Under the pieces are notes generated by a model. The model was not told where the DNA came from, made no database searches, and saw only the letters and a program-made list of their open reading frames with translations. The translations under genes and the position numbers were made by a program. Shown one piece after another: positions 8,613 through 16,738 of a DNA stretch of 64,000 nucleotides; position 1 is the stretch's first letter, and every line of letters starts with the position of its first letter. Source of the stretch: Microbispora bryophytorum (GTDB taxonomy: Bacteria; Actinomycetota; Actinomycetes; Streptosporangiales; Streptosporangiaceae); NCBI RefSeq assembly GCF_006874465.1, contig NZ_VIRL01000003.1, positions 186,001-250,000 on the forward strand. The letters run 5' to 3'.

Positions 8613-9410
8613 CTACAGCTTGTCGACGACCTGGGCGAGCAGGACGCCCATGCGGGCGGCCGTGGCCCGGCCGACCTGCAGGACCTCCTCGTGGTTGAGC
8701 GGCTCGCCCACCAGGCCCGCGCCGGGGTTGGTCACCAGGGAGATCCCGAGCACCTCTGCCCCGGCCTCCCGGGCGGCGACCGCCTCCAGCACGGTGGACA
8801 TGCCCACGAGGTCGCCGCCGAGCGTGCGCAGCATGCGGATCTCCGCGGGCGTCTCGTACGTCGGGCCGCGGAAGGCGACGTAGACGCCCTCGGCCAGCGA
8901 GGGGTCCACCGCGCGGGCGAGGTCGCGCAGGCGCTTGGAATACACCTCCGTGAGGTCGATGAACGTCGCGCCCGTGATCGGGTTGTCACCGGTGAGGTTG
9001 ATGTGGTCGCTGATCAGGACCGGGTCACCGACCTTCTGGGTCTCCGGCCGCAGCCCGCCCGCCGCGTTGGTCAGCACCACCGTGCGCACCCCCGCCGCGA
9101 CTGCCGTGCGCACCCCGTGGACCACCGGCTCGACCCCGCGGCCCTCGTACAGATGCGTACGGCCAAGGAAGATCAGGGCGTTGAGCCCTGAGCCCGTGCG
9201 CACCGCGCGCACCGTGCCCGCGTGACCGGCGACCGCGGGAGGGGAGAACCCGGGCAGTTTCGTCACCGCGAGCTCGGCGACCGTCTCGCCGATGACGTCC
9301 GCGGCCGGGACCCAGCCCGAGCCCATGACGAGGGCGACGTCGAAGGAAGGGATGCCGGTGAGGTTCCTCAGCGTGGTCGCGGCCTCGGCCGCCAGGTCAT
9401 ATGGGGTCAC
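8613..9410 (-). CDS. deoD: Purine nucleoside phosphorylase
   Basis: A trimeric-type (PNP/MTAP family) phosphorylase that splits purine nucleosides with phosphate into base and (deoxy)ribose-1-phosphate. Diagnostic segments are present in order: VMGSGW (phosphate loop), GRTHLYEG, TNAAGGL, FRGPTYETPAEIRML, GMSTVLE (purine site) and SLVTNPGAG. I set the start at the GTG giving MTPYDLAAEAATTL, which matches the usual family N-terminus. An upstream ATG at 9434 would add MLFCTLSK, which looks unrelated to the family. Neither start has a strong ribosome-binding site. It is co-directional with, and immediately upstream of, the phosphohexomutase gene, so the two form a nucleoside-salvage operon. Confidence 0.95.
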   Translation of the reverse strand: MTPYDLAAEAATTLRNLTGIPSFDVALVMGSGWVPAADVIGETVAELAVTKLPGFSPPAVAGHAGTVRAVRTGSGLNALIFLGRTHLYEGRGVEPVVHGVRTAVAAGVRTVVLTNAAGGLRPETQKVGDPVLISDHINLTGDNPITGATFIDLTEVYSKRLRDLARAVDPSLAEGVYVAFRGPTYETPAEIRMLRTLGGDLVGMSTVLEAVAAREAGAEVLGISLVTNPGAGLVGEPLNHEEVLQVGRATAARMGVLLAQVVDKL

Positions 9411-9463
9411 TTTGCTGAGGGTACAGAAGAGCATGAACCCGGCGGATAAGAGCCGGGCCCGTG

Positions 9464-9916
9464 TCAGTCGCCGAGCTTCTTGCAGGGGCGGGTGCGAAGC
9501 CGCGCGACGTAGTCGTCGGGGGCGCCGGCCTTCTCGGCGGAGTCGGCGAGGATGCCGATGTATCGCGCCGACGGCAGCCCGCCCTCATAGGAGTTCAGCA
9601 CGTACGACCAGGCGAGCACGTCGCCCTCCAGCGTCGCGACGCGGAGCCGGAGCTTGCGGTAGAGGCCGAGGTCGGTGCCGATCCAGCGGTCGAGGGACGC
9701 CTCGTCCCACTCCGGCACGTCGTACAGGACGACGAATACCTGCTCGTCGGCGTCCTCGACTATCGTGGCGAGAGCGCCCTCCCAGCTGACGTCCTCGCCG
9801 CCGAAGGTGAGCCGCCAGCCCGGGAGCCAGCCCGTTCCTCGCATGGGCGAGTGGGGCGCCCACTCCGCCATTTGCTTGGGGTCCATGTTGCTGCCGTAGG
9901 CCGCGTAAACAGGCAC
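9464..9916 (-). CDS. Gamma-glutamylcyclotransferase-like protein
   Basis: A small cytoplasmic protein of about 150 residues with the GGCT/AIG2-like fold. The N-terminal AAYGSNMDP is the glycine-rich substrate loop of the family. It is followed by GWLPGWRLTFGGED, VFVVLYDVPEWDEASLDRW and the basic/aromatic core LYRKLRLRV, as in bacterial GGCT-like proteins. The start is set at GTG 9916 (MPVYAAYGSN), because the frame upstream codes for unconserved, Arg/Ser-rich sequence that would overlap the lpdA promoter. The family cyclises gamma-glutamyl peptides to 5-oxoproline, but many bacterial members are uncharacterised. It is divergent from lpdA across about 130 bp, a neighbourhood conserved in actinobacteria. 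Confidence 0.85.
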   Translation of the reverse strand: MPVYAAYGSNMDPKQMAEWAPHSPMRGTGWLPGWRLTFGGEDVSWEGALATIVEDADEQVFVVLYDVPEWDEASLDRWIGTDLGLYRKLRLRVATLEGDVLAWSYVLNSYEGGLPSARYIGILADSAEKAGAPDDYVARLRTRPCKKLGD

Positions 9917-10033
9917 GGTACACAAGCCTAAACCAAGATCCCCAAAGTTGGACGGGTAGCGCGCGGACGGGGATGCGGCGACACAAATCCGCGTAGTTAA
10001 TCCGTTACGCGCACCTCGCCGGGAATACGAAGC

Positions 10034-10047
10034 CAGAATGCGGGACA
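10034..10047 (+). promoter_or_regulatory. -10 element placing lpdA as a leaderless transcript
   Basis: CAGAAT (10034-10039) resembles the actinobacterial -10 consensus TAGAAT. It ends 8 nt before the ATG at 10048, so transcription would begin at or next to the start codon. No Shine-Dalgarno sequence precedes that ATG, which fits a leaderless mRNA and favours this ATG over the GTG at 10057. No clear -35 hexamer is visible. Confidence 0.4.
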
Positions 10048-11451
10048 ATGGAGCATGTGACAAGGATCGTGATCATCGGTGGGGGCCCCGGCGGGTACGA
10101 GGCGGCCCTGGTCGCCGCGCAACTGGGTGCCCAGGTCACCGTCGTGGAGGAGGAAGGACCGGGCGGGGCGTGCGTGCTCACCGACTGCGTGCCGTCCAAG
10201 ACGCTGATCGCCTCCTCCGTGCGCAAGCAGGCGCTTCTCGACGCGTCGACGCTGGGGGTCCGCTTCGACGGCGGCCTTGACCACGACGCCGGCGGCGTCT
10301 CCGTGGACATGATCGACGTGAACAAGCGCGTCAAGGAGCTCGCGCTGGCGCAGTCGAACGACATCGCCGCCCGGCTGGCCGCCGAGGGCGTCGAGGTCAT
10401 CCGCGCGCGGGGCCGTCTCGTCGATCCCCAGGTGGTGCGCGCCGGCGACCGTACGGTCCGGGCCGACGTGGTCATCGTGGCGACCGGCGCCCACCCCCGC
10501 GTGCTGCCGGGGGCCGAGCCCGATGGCGAGCGCATCCTCAGCTGGCGGCAGCTGTACGACCTGGAGGAGCTGCCCGAGCACCTGATCGTGGTCGGCTCCG
10601 GCGTCACCGGAGCCGAGTTCGCCGGCGCCTACCGGTCGCTCGGGTCGGAGGTCACGCTGGTCTCCTCGCGCGACCGGATGATGCCCAACGAGGACGCCGA
10701 CGGCGCCGAGGTGCTGGAGGAGGTCTACCGGCGCCGCGGAATGAACGTCATGGGCCGCTCGCGCGCCGCCTCGGTCAAGCGCACCGAGCACGGCGTCGTC
10801 GTGACCCTGGAGGACGGCCGCACCGCCGAGGGCAGCCACTGCCTCATGACCGTCGGCATGGTCCCCAACACCTCCGGGCTCGGGCTGGAGGACAACGGCG
10901 TGCGGCTCGACCGCAACGGCTTCATCGAGGTCGACAAGGTGTCGAGGACCTCCGCGCCCGGCGTGTACGCCGCCGGGGACTGCACGGGCGTCCTGATGCT
11001 CGCCTCGGTCGCCGCCATGCAGGGCAGGATCGCGGTCTGGCACGCGCTCGGCGAGGCCGTGCAGCCGATCCGGCTGGCCACCGTCGCCGCCAACATCTTC
11101 ACCGATCCGGAGATCGCCGCCGTGGGCGTGTCGCAGCGGCAGATCGAGGCGGGCGAGATCGAGGCGAACGTCGTCAAGCTGCCGCTCGCGACCAACGCCC
11201 GGGCCAAGATGCAGGGCTTCAACGACGGTTTCGTGAAGCTGTTCTGCCGTCCGAACACCGGCATCGTGCTCGGCGGCGTCGTGGTCGCCCCGCGCGCGTC
11301 GGAGCTGATCCTGGCCCTGTCGGTGGCCGTGCAGCATCGCCTGACCGTGGACCAGCTCGCCCACACCTTCGCGGTCTACCCGTCGCTGTCGGGCTCGGTC
11401 ACCGAGGCCGCCCGCCGTCTCATGTCCCCGCTGACCGCCGGGGGCATCTGA
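10048..11451 (+). CDS. lpdA: LpdA-type NAD(P)H quinone reductase (flavoprotein)
   Basis: A 467-residue two-dinucleotide-binding flavoprotein. It has the FAD site GGGPGGYEAA (residues 11-20), paired cysteines C42 and C47 in GGACVLTDCVPSK, the NAD(P) site VVGSGVTGAEFAG, the second FAD motif GVYAAGDCTG and the dimerisation domain from about residue 345. It looks like lipoamide dehydrogenase but lacks the C-terminal His-Glu active-site pair. Where Lpd has HPxxSE, this protein reads YPSLSG. The same loss is known in M. tuberculosis LpdA (Rv3303c), which reduces quinones rather than lipoamide, so quinone reduction is the better call. The gene order with deoD and pmmB matches the mycobacterial locus. 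Confidence 0.93.
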   Translation: MEHVTRIVIIGGGPGGYEAALVAAQLGAQVTVVEEEGPGGACVLTDCVPSKTLIASSVRKQALLDASTLGVRFDGGLDHDAGGVSVDMIDVNKRVKELALAQSNDIAARLAAEGVEVIRARGRLVDPQVVRAGDRTVRADVVIVATGAHPRVLPGAEPDGERILSWRQLYDLEELPEHLIVVGSGVTGAEFAGAYRSLGSEVTLVSSRDRMMPNEDADGAEVLEEVYRRRGMNVMGRSRAASVKRTEHGVVVTLEDGRTAEGSHCLMTVGMVPNTSGLGLEDNGVRLDRNGFIEVDKVSRTSAPGVYAAGDCTGVLMLASVAAMQGRIAVWHALGEAVQPIRLATVAANIFTDPEIAAVGVSQRQIEAGEIEANVVKLPLATNARAKMQGFNDGFVKLFCRPNTGIVLGGVVVAPRASELILALSVAVQHRLTVDQLAHTFAVYPSLSGSVTEAARRLMSPLTAGGI

Positions 11452-11473
11452 CCCGTCCCCTGCCACGGCCGGA

Positions 11474-12646
11474 TCAGTCCGCGCACGCCGCGCCCACGGG
11501 GACGCGGGCGCCGGGCGCCGGGCGTGGGCGCAGGGCGCGCGCCGGCCAGATCATCGCCCCGACCATGCACGTCACCAGGGCGAACGCGAACGGGAAGGCG
11601 AACGCGCCGGCCAGCCAGCCGGTGACGGACGGAGCCACGAGACCCGACATCCAGGTGATCGTCGCGACCCCCGCCACCCCCTCGGCGGGCGTCCGGGTGA
11701 TCTGGCCCGCCGCCGCGAACACCAACGGCACGACGACGGCGATGCCGGCGCCGAACAACGCGAACCCGGCGATCACCGGCACGGGCGTGCGGAACGCGAC
11801 CACGATCACGCCGCCGAGGACGGCGGCGGCGGCCCCGGCGCGCACGGTCGCGACCGGCCCGAGCCTGCGCACCACGAAGTCCCCGCCGAGCCGCATCGCG
11901 ACCATGCACGCGGTGAACACGGTGTATCCGGCCGCGGCGACGCCCGCTCCCGCCCCGGCGACGTTCGTGAGGTAGATCGCCGCCCACTGGCCGCTGGCCC
12001 GCTCCGCGAAGGTGGCGAAGAAGCCGATCAGGCCGATCAGCAGGACGGCCCTCGGCGGCAGCGCGAATCGCGGCGGCGGCTTCTCCTCCGGCGCGGGCCT
12101 GTCGTCGAGGAGCGCCCGGCTGCCCACGGCGCCCGCGGCGATCAGCGCAGCCGCCATGAGGGGGAGATGCGCCCGCGCGTCCAGGCCCGCCTGCGCCGCC
12201 GCGGCCCCGAGGCCCGCACCGACCAGGTTGCCGACGCTCCACATGCCGTGCAGGCCGGACATGACCGAGCGGCCCAGCCGCCGCTCGACGAGCACGCCCT
12301 GGGCGTTCATGGCAAGGTCGCACATGCCCGCGGCGGCGCCCGACAGGAGGAACACGGGGGCCAGCCAGAGGGGTCCCGGTGCCAGCACGGGCAGGGCCAG
12401 CGACACGCTCCACAGGGCCAGCAGTGCCCGGGTCGTGGCCTTGGCGCCGAACCGGTAGGCCAGCCGGGCGGTCACCGGCATAGTGAGGAACGAGCCGACA
12501 GGAGGGCAGAGCAGGATGAGCCCGAGAGCGGTCGTGCTCAGGCCGAAGTGGTCCTGGAACCAGGGCATCCTGGTGGCGATGGTGCCCGCCACCGCTCCGT
12601 GGACGGCGAAGACGAGGGCGATGGCCCGCTGATGTCTGTCTCGCAT
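11474..12646 (-). CDS. MFS transporter
   Basis: A 390-residue integral membrane protein with about 12 hydrophobic helices. It carries the MFS loop 2-3 signature in a weak form (PVTARLAYRFGAKATTR) and Gly/Ala-rich helices throughout. The N-terminal MRDRHQRAIALVFAVHGAVAG, then TRMPWFQDHFGLS, resembles the YbjJ/FucP-like sugar-permease branch found beside ROK regulators. It is divergent from a ROK repressor with only 46 bp between the start codons and an inverted repeat in that gap. The substrate is therefore probably a sugar or amino sugar controlled by the ROK protein (inference). The 3' end converges on lpdA with about 20 bp between stops. Confidence 0.9.
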   Translation of the reverse strand: MRDRHQRAIALVFAVHGAVAGTIATRMPWFQDHFGLSTTALGLILLCPPVGSFLTMPVTARLAYRFGAKATTRALLALWSVSLALPVLAPGPLWLAPVFLLSGAAAGMCDLAMNAQGVLVERRLGRSVMSGLHGMWSVGNLVGAGLGAAAAQAGLDARAHLPLMAAALIAAGAVGSRALLDDRPAPEEKPPPRFALPPRAVLLIGLIGFFATFAERASGQWAAIYLTNVAGAGAGVAAAGYTVFTACMVAMRLGGDFVVRRLGPVATVRAGAAAAVLGGVIVVAFRTPVPVIAGFALFGAGIAVVVPLVFAAAGQITRTPAEGVAGVATITWMSGLVAPSVTGWLAGAFAFPFAFALVTCMVGAMIWPARALRPRPAPGARVPVGAACAD

Positions 12647-12655
12647 GGGGATAAA

Positions 12656-12678
12656 TTAACAGGCAGGCTCCCTGATAG
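12656..12678. promoter_or_regulatory. Probable ROK repressor operator (inverted repeat)
   Basis: Imperfect 11-1-11 palindrome: left arm TTAACAGGCAG, one central G, right arm CTCCCTGATAG, with 8 of 11 positions complementary. It sits in the 46 bp between the divergent MFS and ROK start codons and overlaps where both -10 regions must lie. Binding there could repress both genes. It is the only AT-containing palindrome in the gap. The protein-site assignment is inference from position. Confidence 0.55.
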
Positions 12679-12692
12679 AAAGTGGGAATGTC

Positions 12693-13721
12693 ATGAAGAC
12701 CGCGACGCCCCAGCTCGCGAGGGCCATCAACGACCGGCTCGCCCTCGATCTGCTCCTGGAGCGGGGCCCGCTGACCGCACCCCAGCTGCGCGCGCTCACG
12801 GGCCTGTCCCGCCCGACCGTGTCGGACCTGATCGAGCGCCTTCAGGTCGAGGGCCTGATCCGGGTCACGGGGGAGAGCGGCGGCGACCGGCGCGGCCCCA
12901 ACGCCCGGCTCTACGGGATCGTCGCCGACCGGGCGTTCGTGGGCGGGGTTGACGTGCGGCGCGACGTGGTCGGCGTCACGGTCGCCGACATCACCGGCGC
13001 CACCGTGGGCGCGGTGACGCGGCCGCTCGGGGAGAACCTTCCCGCGCTGGTCGCGCAGGCGCTCACCGAGGCGGCCGGCTCACGTCCCCTGCACGCCGTC
13101 GTGATCGGCGCGCCCGGCATGGTCGACCCGCAGACCGGAGACCTCGCGGCCGGGAACGTGGAGCCCGCCTGGCGGCCCGGGCTCCTCCCGGCCCTGCGCA
13201 CCCTGGTCGACGCGCCGGTCACCATGGAGAACGAGGTCAACCTGGCCGCCGTCGCCGAGCACACCACCGGGGCGGCCGCCGGGCGGGACGACTTCGTCCT
13301 GCTGTGGCTGGACGACGGCGTCGGCGCGGCCGTCGTGCTGGACGGCAGGCTCCGCCGGGGCGCCTCCGGCGGAGCCGGCGAGATCGGTTTCCTCGGCCGG
13401 CTCGACATCAGGGTGTGCGAGGCGCTGGGCCCGGAGGCCGTACGTGGACTGGACCTCCCGGCCCTGGCCGAGAGGGTCGTGACGGCCGCCTTCGCGCTCG
13501 TGGCCGTGCTCGACCCCGGCCTCGTCGTCCTCGGCGGCGCCACCAGCCTGGCGGGCGGCGACCCCCTGGCCGCCCTGGTCGCCGAGCGCCTGGCGGAGGT
13601 CTCGCCCGTGCCCGTGCACGTACGCGTGAGCGCCATCCCGGACAATCCCGTACTGAGGGGCGCGGTCTCCACCGCCCTCTCGATCGCTCGCGACGCCGTC
13701 TTCGGGCAGGGCCGCCGGTGA
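12693..13721 (+). CDS. ROK-family transcriptional regulator
   Basis: A 342-residue regulator. The N-terminal winged helix-turn-helix (about residues 5-70: LLLERGPLTAPQLRALTGLSRPTVSDLIERL) is fused to a ROK sugar-kinase-like domain. The kinase part keeps the shape of the fold but has lost function. The phosphate loop is weak (GGVDVRRDVVGVTVADITG), and the zinc-binding CxCGxxGC motif of true ROK kinases and NagC-type regulators is absent; the region reads GEIGFLGRLDIRVCEALG. It therefore most likely senses a sugar ligand without phosphorylating it. It is divergent from the MFS transporter gene, with a shared operator-like palindrome immediately upstream, so autoregulation and control of the transporter are likely. 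Confidence 0.9.
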   Translation: MKTATPQLARAINDRLALDLLLERGPLTAPQLRALTGLSRPTVSDLIERLQVEGLIRVTGESGGDRRGPNARLYGIVADRAFVGGVDVRRDVVGVTVADITGATVGAVTRPLGENLPALVAQALTEAAGSRPLHAVVIGAPGMVDPQTGDLAAGNVEPAWRPGLLPALRTLVDAPVTMENEVNLAAVAEHTTGAAAGRDDFVLLWLDDGVGAAVVLDGRLRRGASGGAGEIGFLGRLDIRVCEALGPEAVRGLDLPALAERVVTAAFALVAVLDPGLVVLGGATSLAGGDPLAALVAERLAEVSPVPVHVRVSAIPDNPVLRGAVSTALSIARDAVFGQGRR

Positions 13722-13783
13722 CCTCGCCGAGGTCACCCGCTTAGGTCAACCGCCGGCTCACCCGCCGGGGTCGCCCGCAGAGG

Positions 13784-15061
13784 TCAGCGGTGGCCGCCCG
13801 TGGCGGACAGCCGTGACCTGACCTCGTGCAGCGCGTACCGTCCCCGCGCGACCGCCGTGGCCGCCGCCCGCAGGTCGTAGGGGGTCTGGGCGACGTTCAG
13901 CGCCTGCTTGGCCGCCTCGTACGCGTCGAGCGCCGCGCGCCACTCATGCGTCGGGCCGCTGATCTGGTTGATCTTCATCTCGAAGTCGAGGGCGTCGATC
14001 TCCTCGCCGAAGCGGGTCACGTCCTCCTCGGCGGCGTGCCTGGCCACCGCCATCTCGGCCACGAAGCGCTCCTTGCGCCGGTGCGCCACGCCCCACAGGA
14101 TCAGCGTCAGGCTCAGGCCGAGTCCGGACACGATGACGAGGATGAGCGCGGGCGACAGGCCCTTCGGGCGGACGGCGTTCCCGGGCACGTCCCGCTCCCA
14201 GGTGGTGGTGGTCGTCCTGTCCGCGGCCGGTTCGTCTCCGGCGGCGCCGCCGGGCGCGACGGCGTCGTCGGGGAGGTTGACCGGCGTGCCCCGGGCCCCG
14301 GTGAGGTCCACGTCGTCGGCCTGGATGAAAGAGGCCTTGTCGACGTTCGCCCCGTGGAAGTCGGCGCCGTCGAGTTCGGCCTGGGTGAACTCCGCCTCGG
14401 ACAGGTCGGCGTCCTTCAGCGTGGCGTGCTCCAGGTGAGCCTGGCCGAGCTTGGCCTCGTCGAGCTTGGCCCGGGTGAAGTCGGCCTTGCGGCCCTTGAT
14501 CTGCCCGAGCGTGGCGTCCTTCAGGTCGGCGTCCACGAGTCTCGCGTCGGTGAGGTCGGCCTGGGTGAGCACCGCCCGGGTGAGGACCGCGCCGGTCAGG
14601 TCGGAGTGCGGGAACTCGGCCTGCACGGCGTCCGCGTCGGTGAGAATCGCCCCGCGCAGGTTCGCCTGCTTGGCCTGCAACTGACCGAGGTCGGCGTCGC
14701 TGAGGTCGGCGCCGCGCAGGTCGGCGTAGTCGAGATGGACCTGCCCCAGGTCGGCCTCCTTCAGAGACGCCTTGCGCAGGACGGCCCCGGTGAGGTCCTT
14801 GCCCGTGAGGTCCACCCCGTCCAGCTTCGCGCCGGTGAGGTCGGCGCACCGCATGACGGGAGGCAGCGCGGCGCCGGTGAGGTCCCTGCCGCGCAGGTCG
14901 ACGCCGCTGCCCGGCTTGCAGGGCGTGGACGCCGCGTGACCGGGGGTCGCAGGAAGTGCCAGGAACACGAGCGACAGGAACACGAGCGACAGGAACACGA
15001 GCGACAGGAACGCGAGCGCCAGGAACGGGGCGGCGAGGAAACGGGGGGCGAAGCGACGCAC
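13784..15061 (-). CDS. Exported pentapeptide-repeat membrane protein with cytoplasmic tail domain
   Basis: A 425-residue protein. I chose GTG 15061 because AGGAGG lies 6 nt upstream and the product then starts with a clean signal peptide: RRFAPRF, then a long Leu/Phe core ending ATPGHA. Upstream in-frame codons give low-complexity basic sequence. The exported part (about residues 45-235) is a run of A(D/N)LxxA pentapeptide repeats, which form a right-handed beta helix. One membrane helix (ALILVIVSGLGLSLTLILWG) follows, then a cytoplasmic domain of about 95 residues (EEDVTRFGEEIDALDFEM, WRAALDAYEAAK, GRYALHEVRSRL). The same cytoplasmic domain ends the helix region of the neighbouring membrane protein, so the pair probably works together. 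The function is unknown. Confidence 0.85.
   Translation of the reverse strand: MRRFAPRFLAAPFLALAFLSLVFLSLVFLSLVFLALPATPGHAASTPCKPGSGVDLRGRDLTGAALPPVMRCADLTGAKLDGVDLTGKDLTGAVLRKASLKEADLGQVHLDYADLRGADLSDADLGQLQAKQANLRGAILTDADAVQAEFPHSDLTGAVLTRAVLTQADLTDARLVDADLKDATLGQIKGRKADFTRAKLDEAKLGQAHLEHATLKDADLSEAEFTQAELDGADFHGANVDKASFIQADDVDLTGARGTPVNLPDDAVAPGGAAGDEPAADRTTTTTWERDVPGNAVRPKGLSPALILVIVSGLGLSLTLILWGVAHRRKERFVAEMAVARHAAEEDVTRFGEEIDALDFEMKINQISGPTHEWRAALDAYEAAKQALNVAQTPYDLRAAATAVARGRYALHEVRSRLSATGGHR
14961..15020. repeat. 15-bp tandem repeat inside a signal-peptide coding region
   Basis: Four consecutive copies of AGGAACACGAGCGAC, three of them identical and the fourth with two changes. On the minus strand they encode repeats of SLVFL in the hydrophobic core of the pentapeptide-repeat protein's signal peptide. 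Copy number changes would keep the reading frame and simply lengthen or shorten the signal peptide core. Confidence 0.9.
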
Positions 15062-15205
15062 GGGGGGCCTCCTGAAGGGAACGCCCCGAGTCTTCCACGC
15101 GATCTTGAATCGCACTTGCAATCCGCTGACCACCCCGGGTCGCTGAACGCGTGGCCGCCGGCATCCGCGGAGTGGCGAACGCCGCCGGAACCCGTGGTCG
15201 CGGCA

Positions 15206-15297
15206 CCCCGGACATGAGAAGGGGCGGACGGCCCCCGGACATGAGGGGCGGACGGTCCCGGACAGCGGACGGCCCCCGGACATGAGAAGGGGCGGAC
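15206..15297. repeat. Intergenic direct-repeat cluster
   Basis: Three direct copies of CCCCGGACATGAG followed by GGGGCGGAC, at 15206-15229, 15233-15253 (3 bp shorter) and 15274-15297. They lie between the two membrane-protein genes. The last copy runs into a hairpin downstream of the 15344 gene. I see no open reading frame of its own here, and the function is unclear. Confidence 0.75.
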
Positions 15298-15312
15298 CGT
15301 CGGGCCCGCCCC
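15289..15312 (-). terminator. GC hairpin downstream of the Rv1476-like gene
   Basis: Stem GGGGCGG (15289-15295) paired with CCGCCCC (15306-15312), loop of 10 nt, about 30 bp past the stop of the minus-strand gene. It has no T-run, as is common for actinobacterial terminators, so termination is only likely. Confidence 0.45.
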
Positions 15313-15343
15313 CTCGTCGATGCCGCGCCGAAGCGCTCAGGCG

Positions 15344-16738
15344 TTACCAGTCGCCGCCGCCGAAGTCCCCTCCGCCGAAGTCGCCGCCGCCCCAGTCGCC
15401 GCCTCCGCCGCCGAAGTCGCCACCGCCGCCGCCGCCGCCCCAGTCGCCGCCACCGGCATCCGCGCCCGCGGCGTATCCGGAGTCGTAGCCGGCGCCGTAT
15501 CCGCCGTGACCCCAGCCGCCGAACGCGCCGCCGAGCATGGTGCCGACGAGCATGCCGGTCAGCAGGTCGCCGCCGCCGAAGCCGCCGTAGTAGCCGTACG
15601 CGTAGGGCTGGTAGGCGGGACCGGCGTCCCAGTAGGGCCTGCGCTGGCCGTTCACCATGACCTCGCGCATCTGCGGGTCGAAGCCGCGCTCCACCGCCTC
15701 GGCGTCCGCCGCGCAGGCGGGGACGTCGCGCACCGCGCCGCCGGGGGGCGCCCACCGGACGTTGCGAACCGACGGGCCGTGCTGCGGGTTGAAGAAGCAC
15801 GGGGGCAGCCGCTCGGGCAGCGGCTGGTTGTTCACGCGCGCCTTGACGCAGGCCAGCGCGTAGCGGCCGTCCTCCAGTGTCGAGGTCACCGTGCGCAGGT
15901 CCTCGGGGCGCTTGATCGCGTCCAGTTCGACCTTGGCCCGCTCGTAGGAGTCGAGGGCGCGCTGCCAGTCGCCCGTCGTCTCGCTCTGCGGGAGCATCCG
16001 GGCGTCCACGTCGAGTTCGGTGATCTCCTCACCGAACTTCGTGACGTCCTCCTCGACCGTCTGCTTGACGGCGGCGAGCTCGGCGGCCTCGCGCTCCTCG
16101 CGCTTGCGCTTGCTGCGGCGTCCGATGATCCACAAACCGGCACCTCCCACGACCGCGATGCCCAGAATGCCGACGAGCACACCTGTGCCATTGCCGCCGC
16201 CGACCGTGCTGCCCTTGGCGCGGGCGCCGTTGACGTCGCCCTCGCGCACCAGGTTCACCCGGTTGACGAAGTCCTTCATGCCGGTGACCACGTCGCCGTT
16301 GGCGCTGGTGGCCAGCCGGGTCAGCACGCCCGGCGCGTTCCTGGGCAGCTCGGTCGACCCCGCGAACAGGCTGTTGCCGTCGAGGAGGGCCACGGTCGCG
16401 CTCGACCGGCCGGCCTTGTCGAGCTCGGACAGCAGTTGCGGGATGTAGGTGCTCACCTGGCTCGTGCTCACGGTGCCGTCGGGCATGGCGACCACGTAGA
16501 TCTTGGACTTCGAGTCCTTCAGCGCCTGGCGGATCTCGTTCTGCTGGCTCGACGAGAGCGGAGACCCGCTCTGGACGAACAGCGGGTCCTGGGCGTTCTT
16601 CCAGGACGACAGGACCGTGGTCGGGTCCGGGGGAGCCGCCGCCACTGCGGACGGCGCGAGCGCGAGCACAGTGATGAGTCCGGCGAGCAGCGCCGCCAGG
16701 GCGGCCACCACCCGGCCGAGCGGTGTCTTCATGGTCAC
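15344..16738 (-). CDS. Rv1476-like (TPM-type) membrane protein with Gly-Asp-Phe tail
   Basis: About 464 residues. GTG 16738 is preferred because AAGGAGG lies 9 nt upstream; ATG 16732 is 15 nt away. Order of parts: signal peptide or anchor (VVAALAALLAGLITVLALAPSAVA), an extracytoplasmic domain with TPM/Rv1476-like features (LSSSQQNEIRQALKDSK, IYVVAMPDG), then a membrane helix (GVLVGILGIAVVGGAGLWIIG). A cytoplasmic domain follows (VEEDVTKFGEEITELD, WQRALDSYERAKVELD, GRYALACVKARV), then a Cys-containing segment and a C-terminal tail of repeated GGGDFGGGDW-type units. The cytoplasmic domain is paralogous to that of the adjacent pentapeptide protein. The function is unknown; the Gly-rich tail suggests an assembly or interaction role. 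Confidence 0.85.
   Translation of the reverse strand: MTMKTPLGRVVAALAALLAGLITVLALAPSAVAAAPPDPTTVLSSWKNAQDPLFVQSGSPLSSSQQNEIRQALKDSKSKIYVVAMPDGTVSTSQVSTYIPQLLSELDKAGRSSATVALLDGNSLFAGSTELPRNAPGVLTRLATSANGDVVTGMKDFVNRVNLVREGDVNGARAKGSTVGGGNGTGVLVGILGIAVVGGAGLWIIGRRSKRKREEREAAELAAVKQTVEEDVTKFGEEITELDVDARMLPQSETTGDWQRALDSYERAKVELDAIKRPEDLRTVTSTLEDGRYALACVKARVNNQPLPERLPPCFFNPQHGPSVRNVRWAPPGGAVRDVPACAADAEAVERGFDPQMREVMVNGQRRPYWDAGPAYQPYAYGYYGGFGGGDLLTGMLVGTMLGGAFGGWGHGGYGAGYDSGYAAGADAGGGDWGGGGGGGDFGGGGGDWGGGDFGGGDFGGGDW

Noticed and set aside
15206-15297. CRISPR array
   Set aside because: Only three unequal copies with spacers of 3 and 20 bp and no cas genes.
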